Notes under the pieces: model-generated | The model's input: the letters and a program-made list of their open reading frames with translations, nothing else | Told to the model about the DNA's origin: nothing | Database searches by the model: none | In this document: positions 17,610-26,796 of the stretch, piece by piece | Numbering within the stretch: the first letter of the stretch is position 1 | Layout: each line of letters opens with the position of its first letter | NCBI RefSeq assembly: GCF_013375035.1 | Contig: NZ_CP056032.1 | Span: 372,001 to 436,000 of the forward strand | Reading direction: 5' to 3' | DNA: 64,000 bases | From: Spirosoma sp. KUDC1026 | Lineage (GTDB): Bacteria > Bacteroidota > Bacteroidia > Cytophagales > Spirosomataceae | Made by a program: the position numbers and the translations under genes

Positions 17610-18474
17610 GTTTATTGGCATTGCTGGGCTATGCAGTCTTCTGCTGCTGGGAAATGCCTGTCGCCGACAACCAGCCACAGACTCCAGAAATTTTGGTGTT
17701 ATGCCAAAGATTGACTCTACTAGCCAGACAGTTGCGGTCAATCCCACGCCAATTGATACAACAGCAAAGACGGCCTCTAACGCTGCATCGCAGCCAAACG
17801 CAGCCCGACCAGCCGTGGCCGAGGTCGACTTTCGGTACTTGACTACCCGGTCCAAATTATCGTTCAAGGGGCCTAAACAGGAACTGGACAATGCTAATCT
17901 TACCATTCGTGCCCGGAAAGATAGCCTAATCTGGCTGTCGGTCAGTAAACTCGGTATCGAAGCCGTTCGAACGCTAATTACGCCTGATTCTATCATCGTG
18001 CTGGATAAACTTCACAAGGAAACCGTGGCGTTTGATTTTCCTACCCTGAGCCGGCAGTTCAATTTTAGGATCAATTTTGCGCTCCTGCAGTCGATCTTGC
18101 TGGGTAACCTGCCGTATCCCCAGCAAGCCGCTACGGTTGCTTCGTCCTCAGAAACGACGATTTTAAGCCGCCAGCAGGCCGGGCCGGTGCTGGTTGAGAA
18201 TTATATCAGTAAACCCAATCAGAAGCTGACCCAAGTGCGGCTTACCGATCAGCCTACCCAGAATACGCTTCAGGTTACCTACGAACAGTTTACTGCACTG
18301 GCGACTGTTCTTTTTCCTTTCACTAATCTGATTACCCTGACCTATAAGCCGAAAGCGACGGATCAGGCCAGTCAAACCGATATCCAAATCAGACATAATC
18401 GGGTTGAGCTGAGCGATACTAATCCAGGATTTCCCTTTTCTGTGCCGGCCAGTTACCAGCATCGACTTAACTAA
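17602..18474 (+). CDS. DUF4292 lipoprotein (LolA/LolB-like)
   Basis: 290-residue lipoprotein. The signal sequence ends in a lipobox (LLLLGNAC) with the acylated Cys20. A Gln/Thr/Ala-rich linker (about 28-70) leads to the folded domain beginning VDFRYLTTRSKLSF, typical of DUF4292. This family is thought to share the half-open barrel fold of LolA/LolB, suggesting a role in lipoprotein or lipid handling in the outer membrane; that is inference from the fold. It is translationally coupled to the TPR gene (8-bp overlap) and followed 20 bp later by the EnvC-like gene. Confidence 0.85.
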   Translation: MNKFIGIAGLCSLLLLGNACRRQPATDSRNFGVMPKIDSTSQTVAVNPTPIDTTAKTASNAASQPNAARPAVAEVDFRYLTTRSKLSFKGPKQELDNANLTIRARKDSLIWLSVSKLGIEAVRTLITPDSIIVLDKLHKETVAFDFPTLSRQFNFRINFALLQSILLGNLPYPQQAATVASSSETTILSRQQAGPVLVENYISKPNQKLTQVRLTDQPTQNTLQVTYEQFTALATVLFPFTNLITLTYKPKATDQASQTDIQIRHNRVELSDTNPGFPFSVPASYQHRLN

Positions 18475-18494
18475 CTCGTTGGCTTCCCGTATTT

Positions 18495-19931
18495 ATGCGT
18501 TTTTACCTATTAGCTTCTCTATCTTTTCCTCAACGATCCGGCTTTCTATTGTTTGGCGCTCTGCTGTTGTCGGGTATTGTGACGGCGCAGCAAACGCAAC
18601 GGAGCCGCCAAATGCTGGAAAAAGAGAAGAAGCAGAACATGGAACGTATGAGCCAGATTAATACAGTGCTGAAGCAGACCTCTTCCGAAAAGCAGGTCAG
18701 TTTGGGGCAGTTGAAAGCGCTGGACCAACAGATTCAAACGCAGTCCAAGCAGATTGGTTTGTTGAATAAAGACTTACGCCTGACGGAATCCGAAATCACG
18801 GAACTGAAACAGGCGAGCACAAAGCTGACGCAGGATCTGGGTAAGTTGAAAAAAGAATACGGAGCCATGGTCTATGCGGCAGACCGCCGTCGTCAACAGG
18901 TCAACCCACTGGGCTTTCTGTTCGCATCAGACAATTTCAATCAGCTTGTTGCCCGCTACCGCTATCTGCGCCAATATTCCGATGCGCGGCAGAGCCAGGT
19001 GCGTCAGATCAACACCGTACAGGCCTCTCTGCAGGGTAAACAACAGGCAACGCAACGCAAACGTCAGGAACAACAGGGTACTCTAGCCTCAAAAGTCAAG
19101 GAATCCGAAAAACTGGAAACGCTGAAAGACGAAAAGAACACCGTTGTTCAGGAGTTAAGCAAGAAAGAAACAGACCTGAGGACCGAGCTCGCCGAAAGCC
19201 GAAAAGCCGTTAGTCAGCTGGAAAGCATGATCACACGCATCATTGCGCGGGAAGCACGCGAACGGGCCGCCCGCGAAGCCCGTGAGCGAGCCGAACGGGA
19301 GCGAATTGCGCGGCTGGCCCGCCTTGAAGCCGCCCGGAAAGCCGAAGCCAAACGAAAAGCCGAAGAGGCCGTAGCGGCTGCCGAGAAAGCGGGCGAAAAG
19401 CCTGACCCGGAAACGGTAGCCAAAGCAACGCGTCCGGTCGAGCCCGAGCCTGAACCCACAGTTAAGAAACCCGACGAACGACGTAATAATAACCTCAACG
19501 ATGAAGAAACGGCACTGGCCTCATCGTTTACAGCTTCCCGGGCGCACCTCCCCTGGCCGGTTTCTAAAGGTTTTATCGCCGACCGGTTTGGCCGAAAGCC
19601 CCACCCCGTTCTGAAAGGCATTTATGTGGAAAACCAGGGCGTCGATATTCAGACGAACGCGGGCGAAAACGTTCGGGCGGTATACGATGGTATCGTACAG
19701 GACGTAACGAGCATGCCCGGTATGAACAACGTAGTGGCCATTCAGCACGGCGATTACTTTACGGTATACGCCAAGCTACGCAGCGTTTCTGTTCAGACGG
19801 GGCAGCGCGTTAAAGCCCGTGAATCAATTGGCACGGTAGCGACCGACAAAAACGGTGTTTCCGAGATTCAGTTTCAGATCTGGAAAGAGTTTACCAAACT
19901 CAATCCTGAGTCGTGGCTCCAGGCGCACTAA
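18495..19931 (+). CDS. EnvC-like murein hydrolase activator (degenerate M23/LytM domain)
   Basis: 478-residue exported protein: signal peptide (about 1-32, ending VTAQ), long coiled coil (about 34-250), an Ala/Arg/Glu-rich helix (about 247-300), a linker, then a LytM domain (about 355-478). The catalytic metal ligands of M23 peptidases are mostly missing: the HxxxD His is Asn380 (Asp384 kept), the YAHL His is Lys427, and the HxH pair is Glu457 and Gln459. So it should not cut peptidoglycan itself but, like E. coli EnvC, activate an amidase during division. Third gene of the TPR operon. Confidence 0.88.
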   Translation: MRFYLLASLSFPQRSGFLLFGALLLSGIVTAQQTQRSRQMLEKEKKQNMERMSQINTVLKQTSSEKQVSLGQLKALDQQIQTQSKQIGLLNKDLRLTESEITELKQASTKLTQDLGKLKKEYGAMVYAADRRRQQVNPLGFLFASDNFNQLVARYRYLRQYSDARQSQVRQINTVQASLQGKQQATQRKRQEQQGTLASKVKESEKLETLKDEKNTVVQELSKKETDLRTELAESRKAVSQLESMITRIIAREARERAAREARERAERERIARLARLEAARKAEAKRKAEEAVAAAEKAGEKPDPETVAKATRPVEPEPEPTVKKPDERRNNNLNDEETALASSFTASRAHLPWPVSKGFIADRFGRKPHPVLKGIYVENQGVDIQTNAGENVRAVYDGIVQDVTSMPGMNNVVAIQHGDYFTVYAKLRSVSVQTGQRVKARESIGTVATDKNGVSEIQFQIWKEFTKLNPESWLQAH

Positions 19932-19960
19932 TTCTGGCCGATAAGCAGGCTAAAAAGCCC

Positions 19961-19968
19961 TACCTTTG
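19961..19968 (+). promoter_or_regulatory. -7 box (TACCTTTG) for panB
   Basis: Exact TAnnTTTG match 24 bp before the chosen panB start. It overlaps the longer in-frame start at 19966, which therefore cannot be the usual translation start. Confidence 0.5.
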
Positions 19969-19992
19969 CGACCTTACGTTGCTTATGGAACC

Positions 19993-20811
19993 ATGTCCGT
20001 TCATAATCCAGACATCAAGCGTGTTACAACGCATACAATTCAGGAGTTAAAAAATAAAGGCGAGAAAATTTCGGCGCTCACAGCCTACGATTACTCTATG
20101 GCGCGGGTTGTCGACAAGGCCGGCGTTGAAGTTATTCTCGTGGGCGACTCGGCCTCCAACGTAATGGCCGGTCACGAAACAACACTCCCCATTACGCTCG
20201 ACCAGATGATTTACCACGCCAGCTCAGTAGTCCGGGGCGTAAAGCGGGCGCTGGTCGTAGTTGATTTACCGTTTGGTTCATACCAGGGTAACTCGTCAGA
20301 AGCCCTGCGGTCAGCCATTCGCATCATGAAGGAATCCGGCGCGCACGCTATCAAACTGGAAGGAGGCCTGGAGATCAAAGAGTCGATTACCCGAATTCTT
20401 AGCGCGGGAGTTCCTGTCATGGGTCATCTGGGCCTGACTCCCCAGTCTATTTATAAATTTGGTACGTATGCCGTACGGGCAAAGGAAGAGGCCGAAGCAC
20501 AGAAGCTACTCGACGACGCCAAAATGCTCGAAGAAATTGGTTGCTTTGCTACAGTATTGGAAAAAATTCCGGCGGCTTTAACAAAAAAAGTCTCGCAAAG
20601 CCTGACCATTCCTACGATCGGCATTGGTGCTGGACCGGACGCCGATGGCCAGATTCTGGTTATCCATGACCTGCTGGGCATCACAAACGAATTCAAGCCA
20701 CGGTTTCTGCGTCAGTATGCGGACCTGCATACGACGATGACCCAAGCCATTGCGCATTACGTCGATGACGTAAAAGCGCGCGACTTTCCGAACGAGAAAG
20801 AAGCGTATTGA
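19993..20811 (+). CDS. panB: 3-methyl-2-oxobutanoate hydroxymethyltransferase
   Basis: 272-residue enzyme making ketopantoate from 2-oxoisovalerate and methylene-tetrahydrofolate, the first step of pantothenate and CoA synthesis. Diagnostic stretches are [32 protein letters not shown] and [15 protein letters not shown]. Length is normal for PanB. The start MSVHNPD at 19993 is preferred because the open frame further upstream overlaps the -7 box. Its substrate is also the valine precursor made by the ilv genes later in the window. Followed 75 bp later by an RluA gene on the same strand. Confidence 0.95.
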   Translation: MSVHNPDIKRVTTHTIQELKNKGEKISALTAYDYSMARVVDKAGVEVILVGDSASNVMAGHETTLPITLDQMIYHASSVVRGVKRALVVVDLPFGSYQGNSSEALRSAIRIMKESGAHAIKLEGGLEIKESITRILSAGVPVMGHLGLTPQSIYKFGTYAVRAKEEAEAQKLLDDAKMLEEIGCFATVLEKIPAALTKKVSQSLTIPTIGIGAGPDADGQILVIHDLLGITNEFKPRFLRQYADLHTTMTQAIAHYVDDVKARDFPNEKEAY

Positions 20812-20886
20812 GTTAATGAGAAAGAGCAAATACACAGATGCAGAGCCAGTTACTGCAATCGTATTGGCTTTTTGGTTTACAAGAGC

Positions 20887-21618
20887 ATGAAAAATCAACC
20901 ATTTCAGGTTATTTACGAGGACAATCACCTGCTGATTGTTAATAAAGCACCGGGCATCCTGGTACAGGGCGACCGTACCGGCGACGTAACGCTGCTAACC
21001 TTACTGAAGGAATATATCAAAGAAAAATACGATAAGCCGGGCGAAGTTTTCCTGGGACTCGTACACCGGCTGGATCGTCCGGTTAGTGGACTGGTCGTTT
21101 TTGCCCGGACTTCGAAAGCGCTGGAGCGGATGAATGAGATTTTCCGCAAGCGTCAGGTTCAGAAAACCTACTGGGCTGTCGTCCGGCGAAAACCACCCAA
21201 GAGTGCTGATAAACTAGTAAACTGGCTCGTTAAAGACGAACAGAAAAATCAGGTAACGGTCTACGATTACGAAGTGGCTAACTCACAAAAAGCCGAGCTG
21301 TCGTACCGGCTGCTGGGTAAGATTAATGAACATTACCTGCTCGAAGTAAATCCAATTACGGGTCGTCCGCATCAAATTCGTTCCCAGCTGGCGCATATGG
21401 GCTGCCCTATTCGCGGTGACGTGAAATACGGGTATGACCGGGCCGTACCCGATAAGAAAATTTATCTGCATGCCCGGCGGCTTTACTTTACCCATCCGGT
21501 TAAGAAAGAACCCCTGGTCTGTAAAGCTGCCTTGCCCCCTGATCCATTCTGGGAAGAATTTCTGGCGCTGGACGATGAACGGTTCAAAGACAAGAATATG
21601 GACTTTATTTTTGAATAG
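20887..21618 (+). CDS. RluA-family pseudouridine synthase (second paralogue)
   Basis: 243-residue RNA pseudouridine synthase. The catalytic Asp63 lies in VHRLDRPVSG and the C-terminal signature ITGRPHQIRSQL is intact. Like the paralogue at 14007-14726 it lacks an S4 domain, but the two proteins share only the family core, so this is an old duplication. The start MKNQPFQVIY at 20887 is chosen because it begins at the conserved first strand; an in-frame ATG lies 15 bp upstream. It ends at the strong bidirectional hairpin 21639-21680. Confidence 0.9.
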   Translation: MKNQPFQVIYEDNHLLIVNKAPGILVQGDRTGDVTLLTLLKEYIKEKYDKPGEVFLGLVHRLDRPVSGLVVFARTSKALERMNEIFRKRQVQKTYWAVVRRKPPKSADKLVNWLVKDEQKNQVTVYDYEVANSQKAELSYRLLGKINEHYLLEVNPITGRPHQIRSQLAHMGCPIRGDVKYGYDRAVPDKKIYLHARRLYFTHPVKKEPLVCKAALPPDPFWEEFLALDDERFKDKNMDFIFE

Positions 21619-21638
21619 TCTGGTCCGGCTAAAAATGA

Positions 21639-21680
21639 AAAAGCGCCTTACACAGTCTCTGGACTATGTAAGGCGCTTTT
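21639..21680. terminator. Bidirectional intrinsic terminator
   Basis: Perfect 14-bp stem (21639-21652 with 21667-21680) with A- and T-runs at the ends and a 14-nt loop. It serves the RluA gene on the plus strand and the small membrane protein gene on the minus strand. Confidence 0.9.
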
Positions 21681-21706
21681 GATTTATATAGTAAGCTATG
21701 TTGAGC

Positions 21707-21895
21707 TTACTGCTCCATCAGTGAATGTGACGTTTCCGTCTCCTTCATCTGCGTAATATCGGTCATCATTTGTTCAAGAACACGCTCGGTCATTTGCATA
21801 GCACCGCGTATAGCCCCATACAGCAAGCATAGGGGCAGAATAATGGGCAGAAAGAAGACCCATTGAAAGATCATGTGGATTTTTACGTTTTTCAT
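21707..21895 (-). CDS. Small single-pass membrane protein of unknown function
   Basis: 62-residue protein with one membrane segment (about residues 9-30, IFQWVFFLPIILPLCLLYGAI) and a Met/Glu/Thr-rich amphipathic C-terminal tail. I do not recognise the family. The frame is open up to 21991, but a -7 box on the minus strand (TAAATTTG, 21996-21989) would sit on top of that longer start, so the ATG at 21895 is preferred. It is alone on its strand and faces the RluA gene across a shared terminator, which supports it being a real transcription unit. Confidence 0.55.
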   Translation of the reverse strand: MKNVKIHMIFQWVFFLPIILPLCLLYGAIRGAMQMTERVLEQMMTDITQMKETETSHSLMEQ

Positions 21896-21988
21896 CAGTT
21901 TACGGGGGAAAATGTATATAAGTTTACAAAAATCTAAAGGAACAGTATAGCCTGATTCAGGTTTTCTTTCTCTTTTTTTTCTGCTAAC

Positions 21989-21996
21989 CAAATTTA
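21989..21996 (-). promoter_or_regulatory. -7 box (TAAATTTG) for the small membrane protein
   Basis: Exact TAnnTTTG match on the minus strand, 93 bp before the chosen ATG. It argues against the longer in-frame start at 21991. No clear -33 element. Confidence 0.4.
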
Positions 21997-22182
21997 CACA
22001 TTTTATATAACTTAATGAGTATTTTCTTTAACTAAATCTACATTAAATTTTCTATAAAAGTGTAAAACAAGGCGCTTAGGGTTACTTATCCGTTGATTAT
22101 CATCTGCTTTTGCGACCCCTTCGTTCCAAGTTACCGATAAACTATATCAATAAAGTAAAGTCAGTATTTTTGGCCGCTTTTC

Positions 22183-23124
22183 ATGAACCGTATTGATCGC
22201 ATTTCGGCTATTTTGATTCAGTTACAGTCCCGACGAGTTGTAAAAGCGCAGGATATCGCCGATCGGTTCGCGATTAGCTTACGTACGGTTTATCGCGACA
22301 TCCGAACTCTTGAAGAGGCTGGCGTTCCTATTCTGGGCGAAGCGGGTGTGGGCTACTCACTAATGGATGGCTATCGTCTGCCTCCTGTCATGTTTACGCG
22401 GGAAGAAGCCATTGCGTTGCTGACTGCAGAAAAACTAGTAGCTAAAATGACGGATACAGCCACCACGGCCGATCACCAGTCGGCTATGTTCAAGATTAAG
22501 TCAGTGCTTCGGACTACCGAAAAAGACCTGCTCGATCGTATCGATAACCGCATTGAGATCGTACAGGGGCGTCGGCCGCGTCCAGAATTGATGGCTATCA
22601 ACCCCCTGCAGACCGTGTTACAGGGGATTGCCGAACGGAAGGTTTTGCACCTGGACTACACAGCCTATCAGCAACAGATAAGCAGCCGTTGTGTCGAACC
22701 GATCGGTGTCTTTTACCTGGATCACTATTGGCATCTGATCGCGTACTGCCGCTTACGACAAGACTACCGCGATTTCCGGATGGATCGCATGAGTACCATT
22801 CGGGTTGGGGCTGAACGCTTCCAGCCGGTTCATCCGCCCTTGCAGGAATACCTGCGGAACATGTATCCCGACCGCGATCTGAACCGAGTTGTATTACGAA
22901 TCAACAAAGCGATTGTCAGGCATCTGTCCGAACAGAAATACTACAACGGCTTCGTGTCGGAGGAAGAACACGATAACTACATCGACATGACCTTCCTTAC
23001 CTACAACCCCGAAGGAATAGCACGCTGGTATTTGTCGTTTGCCGATCAGGCTAAGATTTTGGAGCCTGCTACGTTGCGTGAACGCGCTCAGGAAATCGTT
23101 CGTACGATGGCGCAGCATTTCTGA
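22183..23124 (+). CDS. WYL-domain transcriptional regulator (YafY type)
   Basis: 313-residue regulator. An N-terminal HTH_11 winged helix (about 1-60, with DIADRFAISLRTVYRDIRTLEEAGVP as the recognition region) is followed by a WYL domain (about 140-225) and a C-terminal WCX-like extension. WYL domains bind ligands or nucleic acids and such proteins often act as repressors or activators of the next genes. A -7-like TATTTTTG at 22165-22172 ends only 10 bp before the ATG, suggesting a very short leader. The DinB gene follows 66 bp later on the same strand and is a plausible target. Confidence 0.9.
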   Translation: MNRIDRISAILIQLQSRRVVKAQDIADRFAISLRTVYRDIRTLEEAGVPILGEAGVGYSLMDGYRLPPVMFTREEAIALLTAEKLVAKMTDTATTADHQSAMFKIKSVLRTTEKDLLDRIDNRIEIVQGRRPRPELMAINPLQTVLQGIAERKVLHLDYTAYQQQISSRCVEPIGVFYLDHYWHLIAYCRLRQDYRDFRMDRMSTIRVGAERFQPVHPPLQEYLRNMYPDRDLNRVVLRINKAIVRHLSEQKYYNGFVSEEEHDNYIDMTFLTYNPEGIARWYLSFADQAKILEPATLRERAQEIVRTMAQHF

Positions 23125-23190
23125 AAAGCTACTGACACAGGGCTGTCACCGGGTGATTGTTACTTTGTTTCAAACAAAAAACAACGCCCC

Positions 23191-23691
23191 ATGTCGATCA
23201 TCATCCCCCTACTCCAGAAAGAATTTGATCAGGAAGCCATCACCACGCGGAAGATGCTGGAACGTATTCCTGATGATAAATACGACTGGCAGCCTCACCC
23301 CAAAAGCATGACGATCCGGCAATTGGCCACGCACATTGCCGATTTGCCTTCGTGGACACATCTCGCGTTGACAACTGATGGGCTTGATTTTGCGGTTACC
23401 CCCTACTCCCCGCCCGCTATTGACAGTACCGCTACATTACTGACTTTCCTCGACGAATCTCAGACTAAGGGGCGGGGCGCACTGGCCGAAGCCACAGACG
23501 ATGAGCTGCTCCCGACATGGACGTTACGGTATGGGGACCAGATTCTGAGTGTTTCCTCCACCGGCGAAATGATCCGTATGTCGTTTAGCCAGGTTGTTCA
23601 CCACCGGGCCCAGCTGGGTGTTTACCTGCGCCTACTCGACATACCAATTCCGGGCAGTTACGGTCCCAGCGCCGACGAGCAAAGTTTCTAA
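23191..23691 (+). CDS. DinB family protein
   Basis: 166-residue four-helix-bundle protein of the DinB/YfiT-like superfamily, putative metal-dependent enzymes often linked to thiol chemistry. The metal-binding histidines are expected in LATHIADLPSW and in FSQVVHHRAQLGVYLRLL, both present. Length is typical. It is downstream of the WYL regulator and ends at a perfect-stem terminator. Substrate unknown. Confidence 0.88.
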   Translation: MSIIIPLLQKEFDQEAITTRKMLERIPDDKYDWQPHPKSMTIRQLATHIADLPSWTHLALTTDGLDFAVTPYSPPAIDSTATLLTFLDESQTKGRGALAEATDDELLPTWTLRYGDQILSVSSTGEMIRMSFSQVVHHRAQLGVYLRLLDIPIPGSYGPSADEQSF

Positions 23692-23710
23692 TAGCAGCCT
23701 ACCTTTTCAT

Positions 23711-23747
23711 GATCGGTACCCGAGCAATCAGGTACCGATCTTTTTTT
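23711..23747 (+). terminator. Intrinsic terminator after the DinB gene
   Basis: Perfect 10-bp stem GATCGGTACC/GGTACCGATC (23711-23720, 23731-23740) with a 10-nt loop and a seven-T run. Confidence 0.93.
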
Positions 23748-23883
23748 ATTCGCCCTATAATGGCTGACCTATACCAACCGTATCCTCTGTTTTCTATAAA
23801 AACGGGCACTAATTAGTATTACCTAGAAGAAGAATACGTGGTTTTAGATACTTTTACAGAAATTTCTTCTGTATTTCGGTACA

Positions 23884-24255
23884 TTGTTCCAATTGAGTGT
23901 ATATCGGTCTGGGATTGCCCGCCTTTTATTTGGCTTGTATTTCGCGATACTTGCCAACGGGATTATCTTTCGCCACGCGCACCGACTATCCGACGGAACA
24001 ATTTTATGCCACGCGCACCCGTACAAAAGCGCACCCGGTACAAACTTTCCTGATCATACCCACAGTCGGGATGAACTGATCCGACTCGACGCGTTTACGA
24101 ATGCGCTCTATGAAAGCCCCGGTACGTTTGTATGGGCACTTGTTATTGCCGTTATCCTGCTGCTGAACCGGTTTCTACCCATCCGCACGACAGCCGGATT
24201 TTCAATTACCCATCTTGCCTTCCAGCATCGCGGTCCGCCGGTGCAGTTGATTTAA
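23884..24255 (+). CDS. His-rich small membrane protein upstream of a TonB receptor
   Basis: 123-residue protein with two hydrophobic segments (about 12-28 and 82-98) and a His-rich loop between them: RHAHRL, CHAHPYK and DHTHSRDEL, seven His in about 35 residues. The loop should face the periplasm and could bind a transition metal. No ATG starts the frame; the TTG at 23884 is used, so the exact start is uncertain (TTG at 23893 is also possible). It lies 109 bp before the TonB-dependent receptor on the same strand. I recall similar HAH/HTH proteins next to receptors in other Bacteroidota, but the function is inferred only. Confidence 0.6.
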   Translation: MFQLSVYRSGIARLLFGLYFAILANGIIFRHAHRLSDGTILCHAHPYKSAPGTNFPDHTHSRDELIRLDAFTNALYESPGTFVWALVIAVILLLNRFLPIRTTAGFSITHLAFQHRGPPVQLI

Positions 24256-24364
24256 TTCTGGTTTTCCTACAATCTCCTGTCAGCTAGCCAAGCGTATTGG
24301 TCTAGCCACGGGCGTTTATGTATGGTTTTAACACCTGTTTTAATTAACTGTTATCCAGCTTTCT

Positions 24365-26791
24365 ATGACTCGATCACTCCTTAGTTTCATCTTTCTGGCT
24401 TTCCCCTTTTTCGCTTCGGCTCAGTCGTTTTTTACCGGACAGGTACTGGACAAAACCAACCGTGACCCGTTGATTGGCGCTACGATCTACATTGCCGACA
24501 CAAAACAAGGCGGCTTGACCGATACGTTGGGCCGTTTCCGCATTGCCGATATTGCTCCGGGACCGCACCGGGTTGAAGTCCGACTAATTAGCTATAAGAC
24601 TCTTAGTCGAACGATACACTTCAACAGTAGTGGTACTGTTACTGATTTTCAACTCGATCCAGTGGCTGCGCAACTCAAAGAAGTTGTAGTAACGGGACTA
24701 ACAACGGGCTCGACCGTCAAGGACAGTCCGGTTCCGATTATGACTTATAACAAAATTCAATGGCTCCAGACCAGCTCCACTAACCTAGTCGATGCTGTTG
24801 GGAAGCTGCCGGGCATGTCACAGATCACAACGGGCGTGGGTCTGTCGAAACCCGTCATTCGGGGTCTTGGCTTCAACCGGGTCATTACGGTGCACGACGG
24901 CGTTCGGCAGGAGGACAACCAGTGGGGTGAAGAACACGCGCTTCAGGTCGACGAGTATTCAATAGAGCGTTACGAGATTATTAAAGGCTCGGGTAGCCTT
25001 CTGTATGGTTCCGACGGCCTCGGTGGTGTAATGAGCCTGATCTCGGCGCGTCCCCCCGAAGCGGGCGTAACGCGGGGGCAGATTCTGGCGAACTACCAGA
25101 GCAACAACGGTATGTTGGGCCTTTCCGCGATGGTTGAAGGAACGGGTAAATCCGGTGTGTTTGCCCGGTTGCGGGTGAGTGGTAAAAGCGCCGGTAATTA
25201 CCAGAACCAATTCGACGGACGTGTGTATGGGTCTGCTTATCGCGAATACGATGTAAATGGTACTGTTGGTGTAAACCGCAAATGGGGGTATTCACAAATT
25301 TACTTCTCGAACTGGCACCAGGATATTAACATTGTTACGGGCGAGCGCGACCCAAGTGGCCGCTTTCTCAAACTCGTACGGGTATCTGCCGATTCCGAAT
25401 CCGTAGCTCCTGCCACAAACGCCGATCTGCGCAGTCGCACGATCAATCTGGGTAATTACCAGAACCTGAATAACCTGAAGGTGTCGTGGAATACGTTTGC
25501 GAAAGTTGGTGGTGGCAACCTGTCGGCCATTGTGAGCTACAGCCAGAACCGGCGTCAGGAATTTGCCAGTACGTTAACGGATCAGCCCGCGCTTTACTTC
25601 TACCTGCAAAATGTTTTCTATGATCTGAAGTATTACTTCGGCGGCCGGAATGGATGGGATTTCACCGTTGGCGGCAATGGTTTGTGGCAGTACAACCAGA
25701 ACAAAGGGATGCAGGTCCTCTACCCCGGTTATCGCTCCTGGGATAATGGATTGTTCCTGTTCGGACAGAAGAAAACAGATCGGCTGACGCTCAACGGCGG
25801 TATTCGCATGGATATTCGTCAGATGCGGATCAACCGGCTATATGCCGATAGTAACGGTAATTTCAGCGAAACGCCCATTACCGGCGGACAGCTTCGCTTT
25901 GTTGGGCTTAACAAAACGTATTCAAACCCAACAGCCAGCCTGGGCGCTACGTATAATTTATCGAGTCGCTGGACCGTAAAAGCCAACCTCGGGCGGGGTT
26001 TCCGGGCACCCGCTACGCCTGAATTATCGGCCAACGGTGAACATGCCGGTACGTTCCGCTACGAGATCGGGAGTCCAAACCTGCGGTCAGAAACATCCTG
26101 GCAGGGCGATCTGGGTATCAATTATGAAACTCCAGACGTAGCCATTACGGTGAGTCTGTTTCAGAACCGAATCAACAATTACACGTACTCGGAAAAAGTC
26201 ACGGACCGGTTCGGTCGGGATTCCATTGTCGATCCGAGCCGTCCAATCCTGACGTATCGGTACGTGCAGGGCAACGCCGTCTTGTTTGGGGGTGAGGGCC
26301 AGATCAGCGTTAATCCACGCTCGGCCCAGTGGTTCCATTTCACGACCTCGTACTCGCTGGTGCGGTCGCGCAACCTGTCGTCCACGAGCGATTCGACGAA
26401 ATACCTGCCCTTCCTGCCTCCACCGCGTGTCATCGGTCAGCTAAAGTTGACTCGCGCTGAAGCCGGCAACCACTGGCACAATCTATATGCTTTGCTGGAA
26501 GTGGAACATAATGCCGCCCAGAACCAGGCGCTACTGGCCTACGGGACCGAAACCACTACACCAGCCTATACGCTGGTGAACCTGGGTGGCGGAACGGATA
26601 TCACGAATAATTCGGGCAGGACGCTGTTTTCGCTCTACCTGACAATACAGAATGTGTTCGACGTAGCGTACCAGAGTCACCAGAACCGCCTGAAATATTT
26701 CGGCGTCAACGAGGCCACCGGCCGACAGGGTGTCTACAATATGGGGCGCAACTTCAGCCTGAAAGCCGTCGTCCCGATCGGAAGAAGGTAA
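24365..26791 (+). CDS. TonB-dependent outer-membrane receptor
   Basis: 808-residue receptor that uses TonB energy to import a bound ligand. A signal peptide (1-19, FFASAQ) is followed by a carboxypeptidase-like regulatory domain (about 21-105: GQVLDKTNRDPLIGATIYI), a plug domain (about 110-225, with LPGMSQITTGVGLSKPVIRG and GSGSLLYGSDGLGG) and a 22-strand-type barrel ending in an aromatic/basic tail (FSLKAVVPIGRR). No SusD partner follows, so a small ligand such as a metal complex is more likely than a glycan. The His-rich small protein upstream points to metal uptake (inference). Ends at the repeat 26797-26891. Confidence 0.93.
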   Translation: MTRSLLSFIFLAFPFFASAQSFFTGQVLDKTNRDPLIGATIYIADTKQGGLTDTLGRFRIADIAPGPHRVEVRLISYKTLSRTIHFNSSGTVTDFQLDPVAAQLKEVVVTGLTTGSTVKDSPVPIMTYNKIQWLQTSSTNLVDAVGKLPGMSQITTGVGLSKPVIRGLGFNRVITVHDGVRQEDNQWGEEHALQVDEYSIERYEIIKGSGSLLYGSDGLGGVMSLISARPPEAGVTRGQILANYQSNNGMLGLSAMVEGTGKSGVFARLRVSGKSAGNYQNQFDGRVYGSAYREYDVNGTVGVNRKWGYSQIYFSNWHQDINIVTGERDPSGRFLKLVRVSADSESVAPATNADLRSRTINLGNYQNLNNLKVSWNTFAKVGGGNLSAIVSYSQNRRQEFASTLTDQPALYFYLQNVFYDLKYYFGGRNGWDFTVGGNGLWQYNQNKGMQVLYPGYRSWDNGLFLFGQKKTDRLTLNGGIRMDIRQMRINRLYADSNGNFSETPITGGQLRFVGLNKTYSNPTASLGATYNLSSRWTVKANLGRGFRAPATPELSANGEHAGTFRYEIGSPNLRSETSWQGDLGINYETPDVAITVSLFQNRINNYTYSEKVTDRFGRDSIVDPSRPILTYRYVQGNAVLFGGEGQISVNPRSAQWFHFTTSYSLVRSRNLSSTSDSTKYLPFLPPPRVIGQLKLTRAEAGNHWHNLYALLEVEHNAAQNQALLAYGTETTTPAYTLVNLGGGTDITNNSGRTLFSLYLTIQNVFDVAYQSHQNRLKYFGVNEATGRQGVYNMGRNFSLKAVVPIGRR

Positions 26792-26796
26792 TTTTT

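Noticed and set aside
19966..19992. Longer panB start
   Set aside because: It overlaps the TACCTTTG -7 box; the ATG at 19993 matches the usual PanB N-terminus.
20812..20886. Possible terminator between panB and the RluA gene
   Set aside because: The inverted match (AGCCA...TGGCT before a T-run) is too short and imperfect to claim.
23838..24053. Alternative frame over the His-rich small protein
   Set aside because: The overlapping frame at 23884 has two membrane segments and a meaningful His pattern; this one has no such features.
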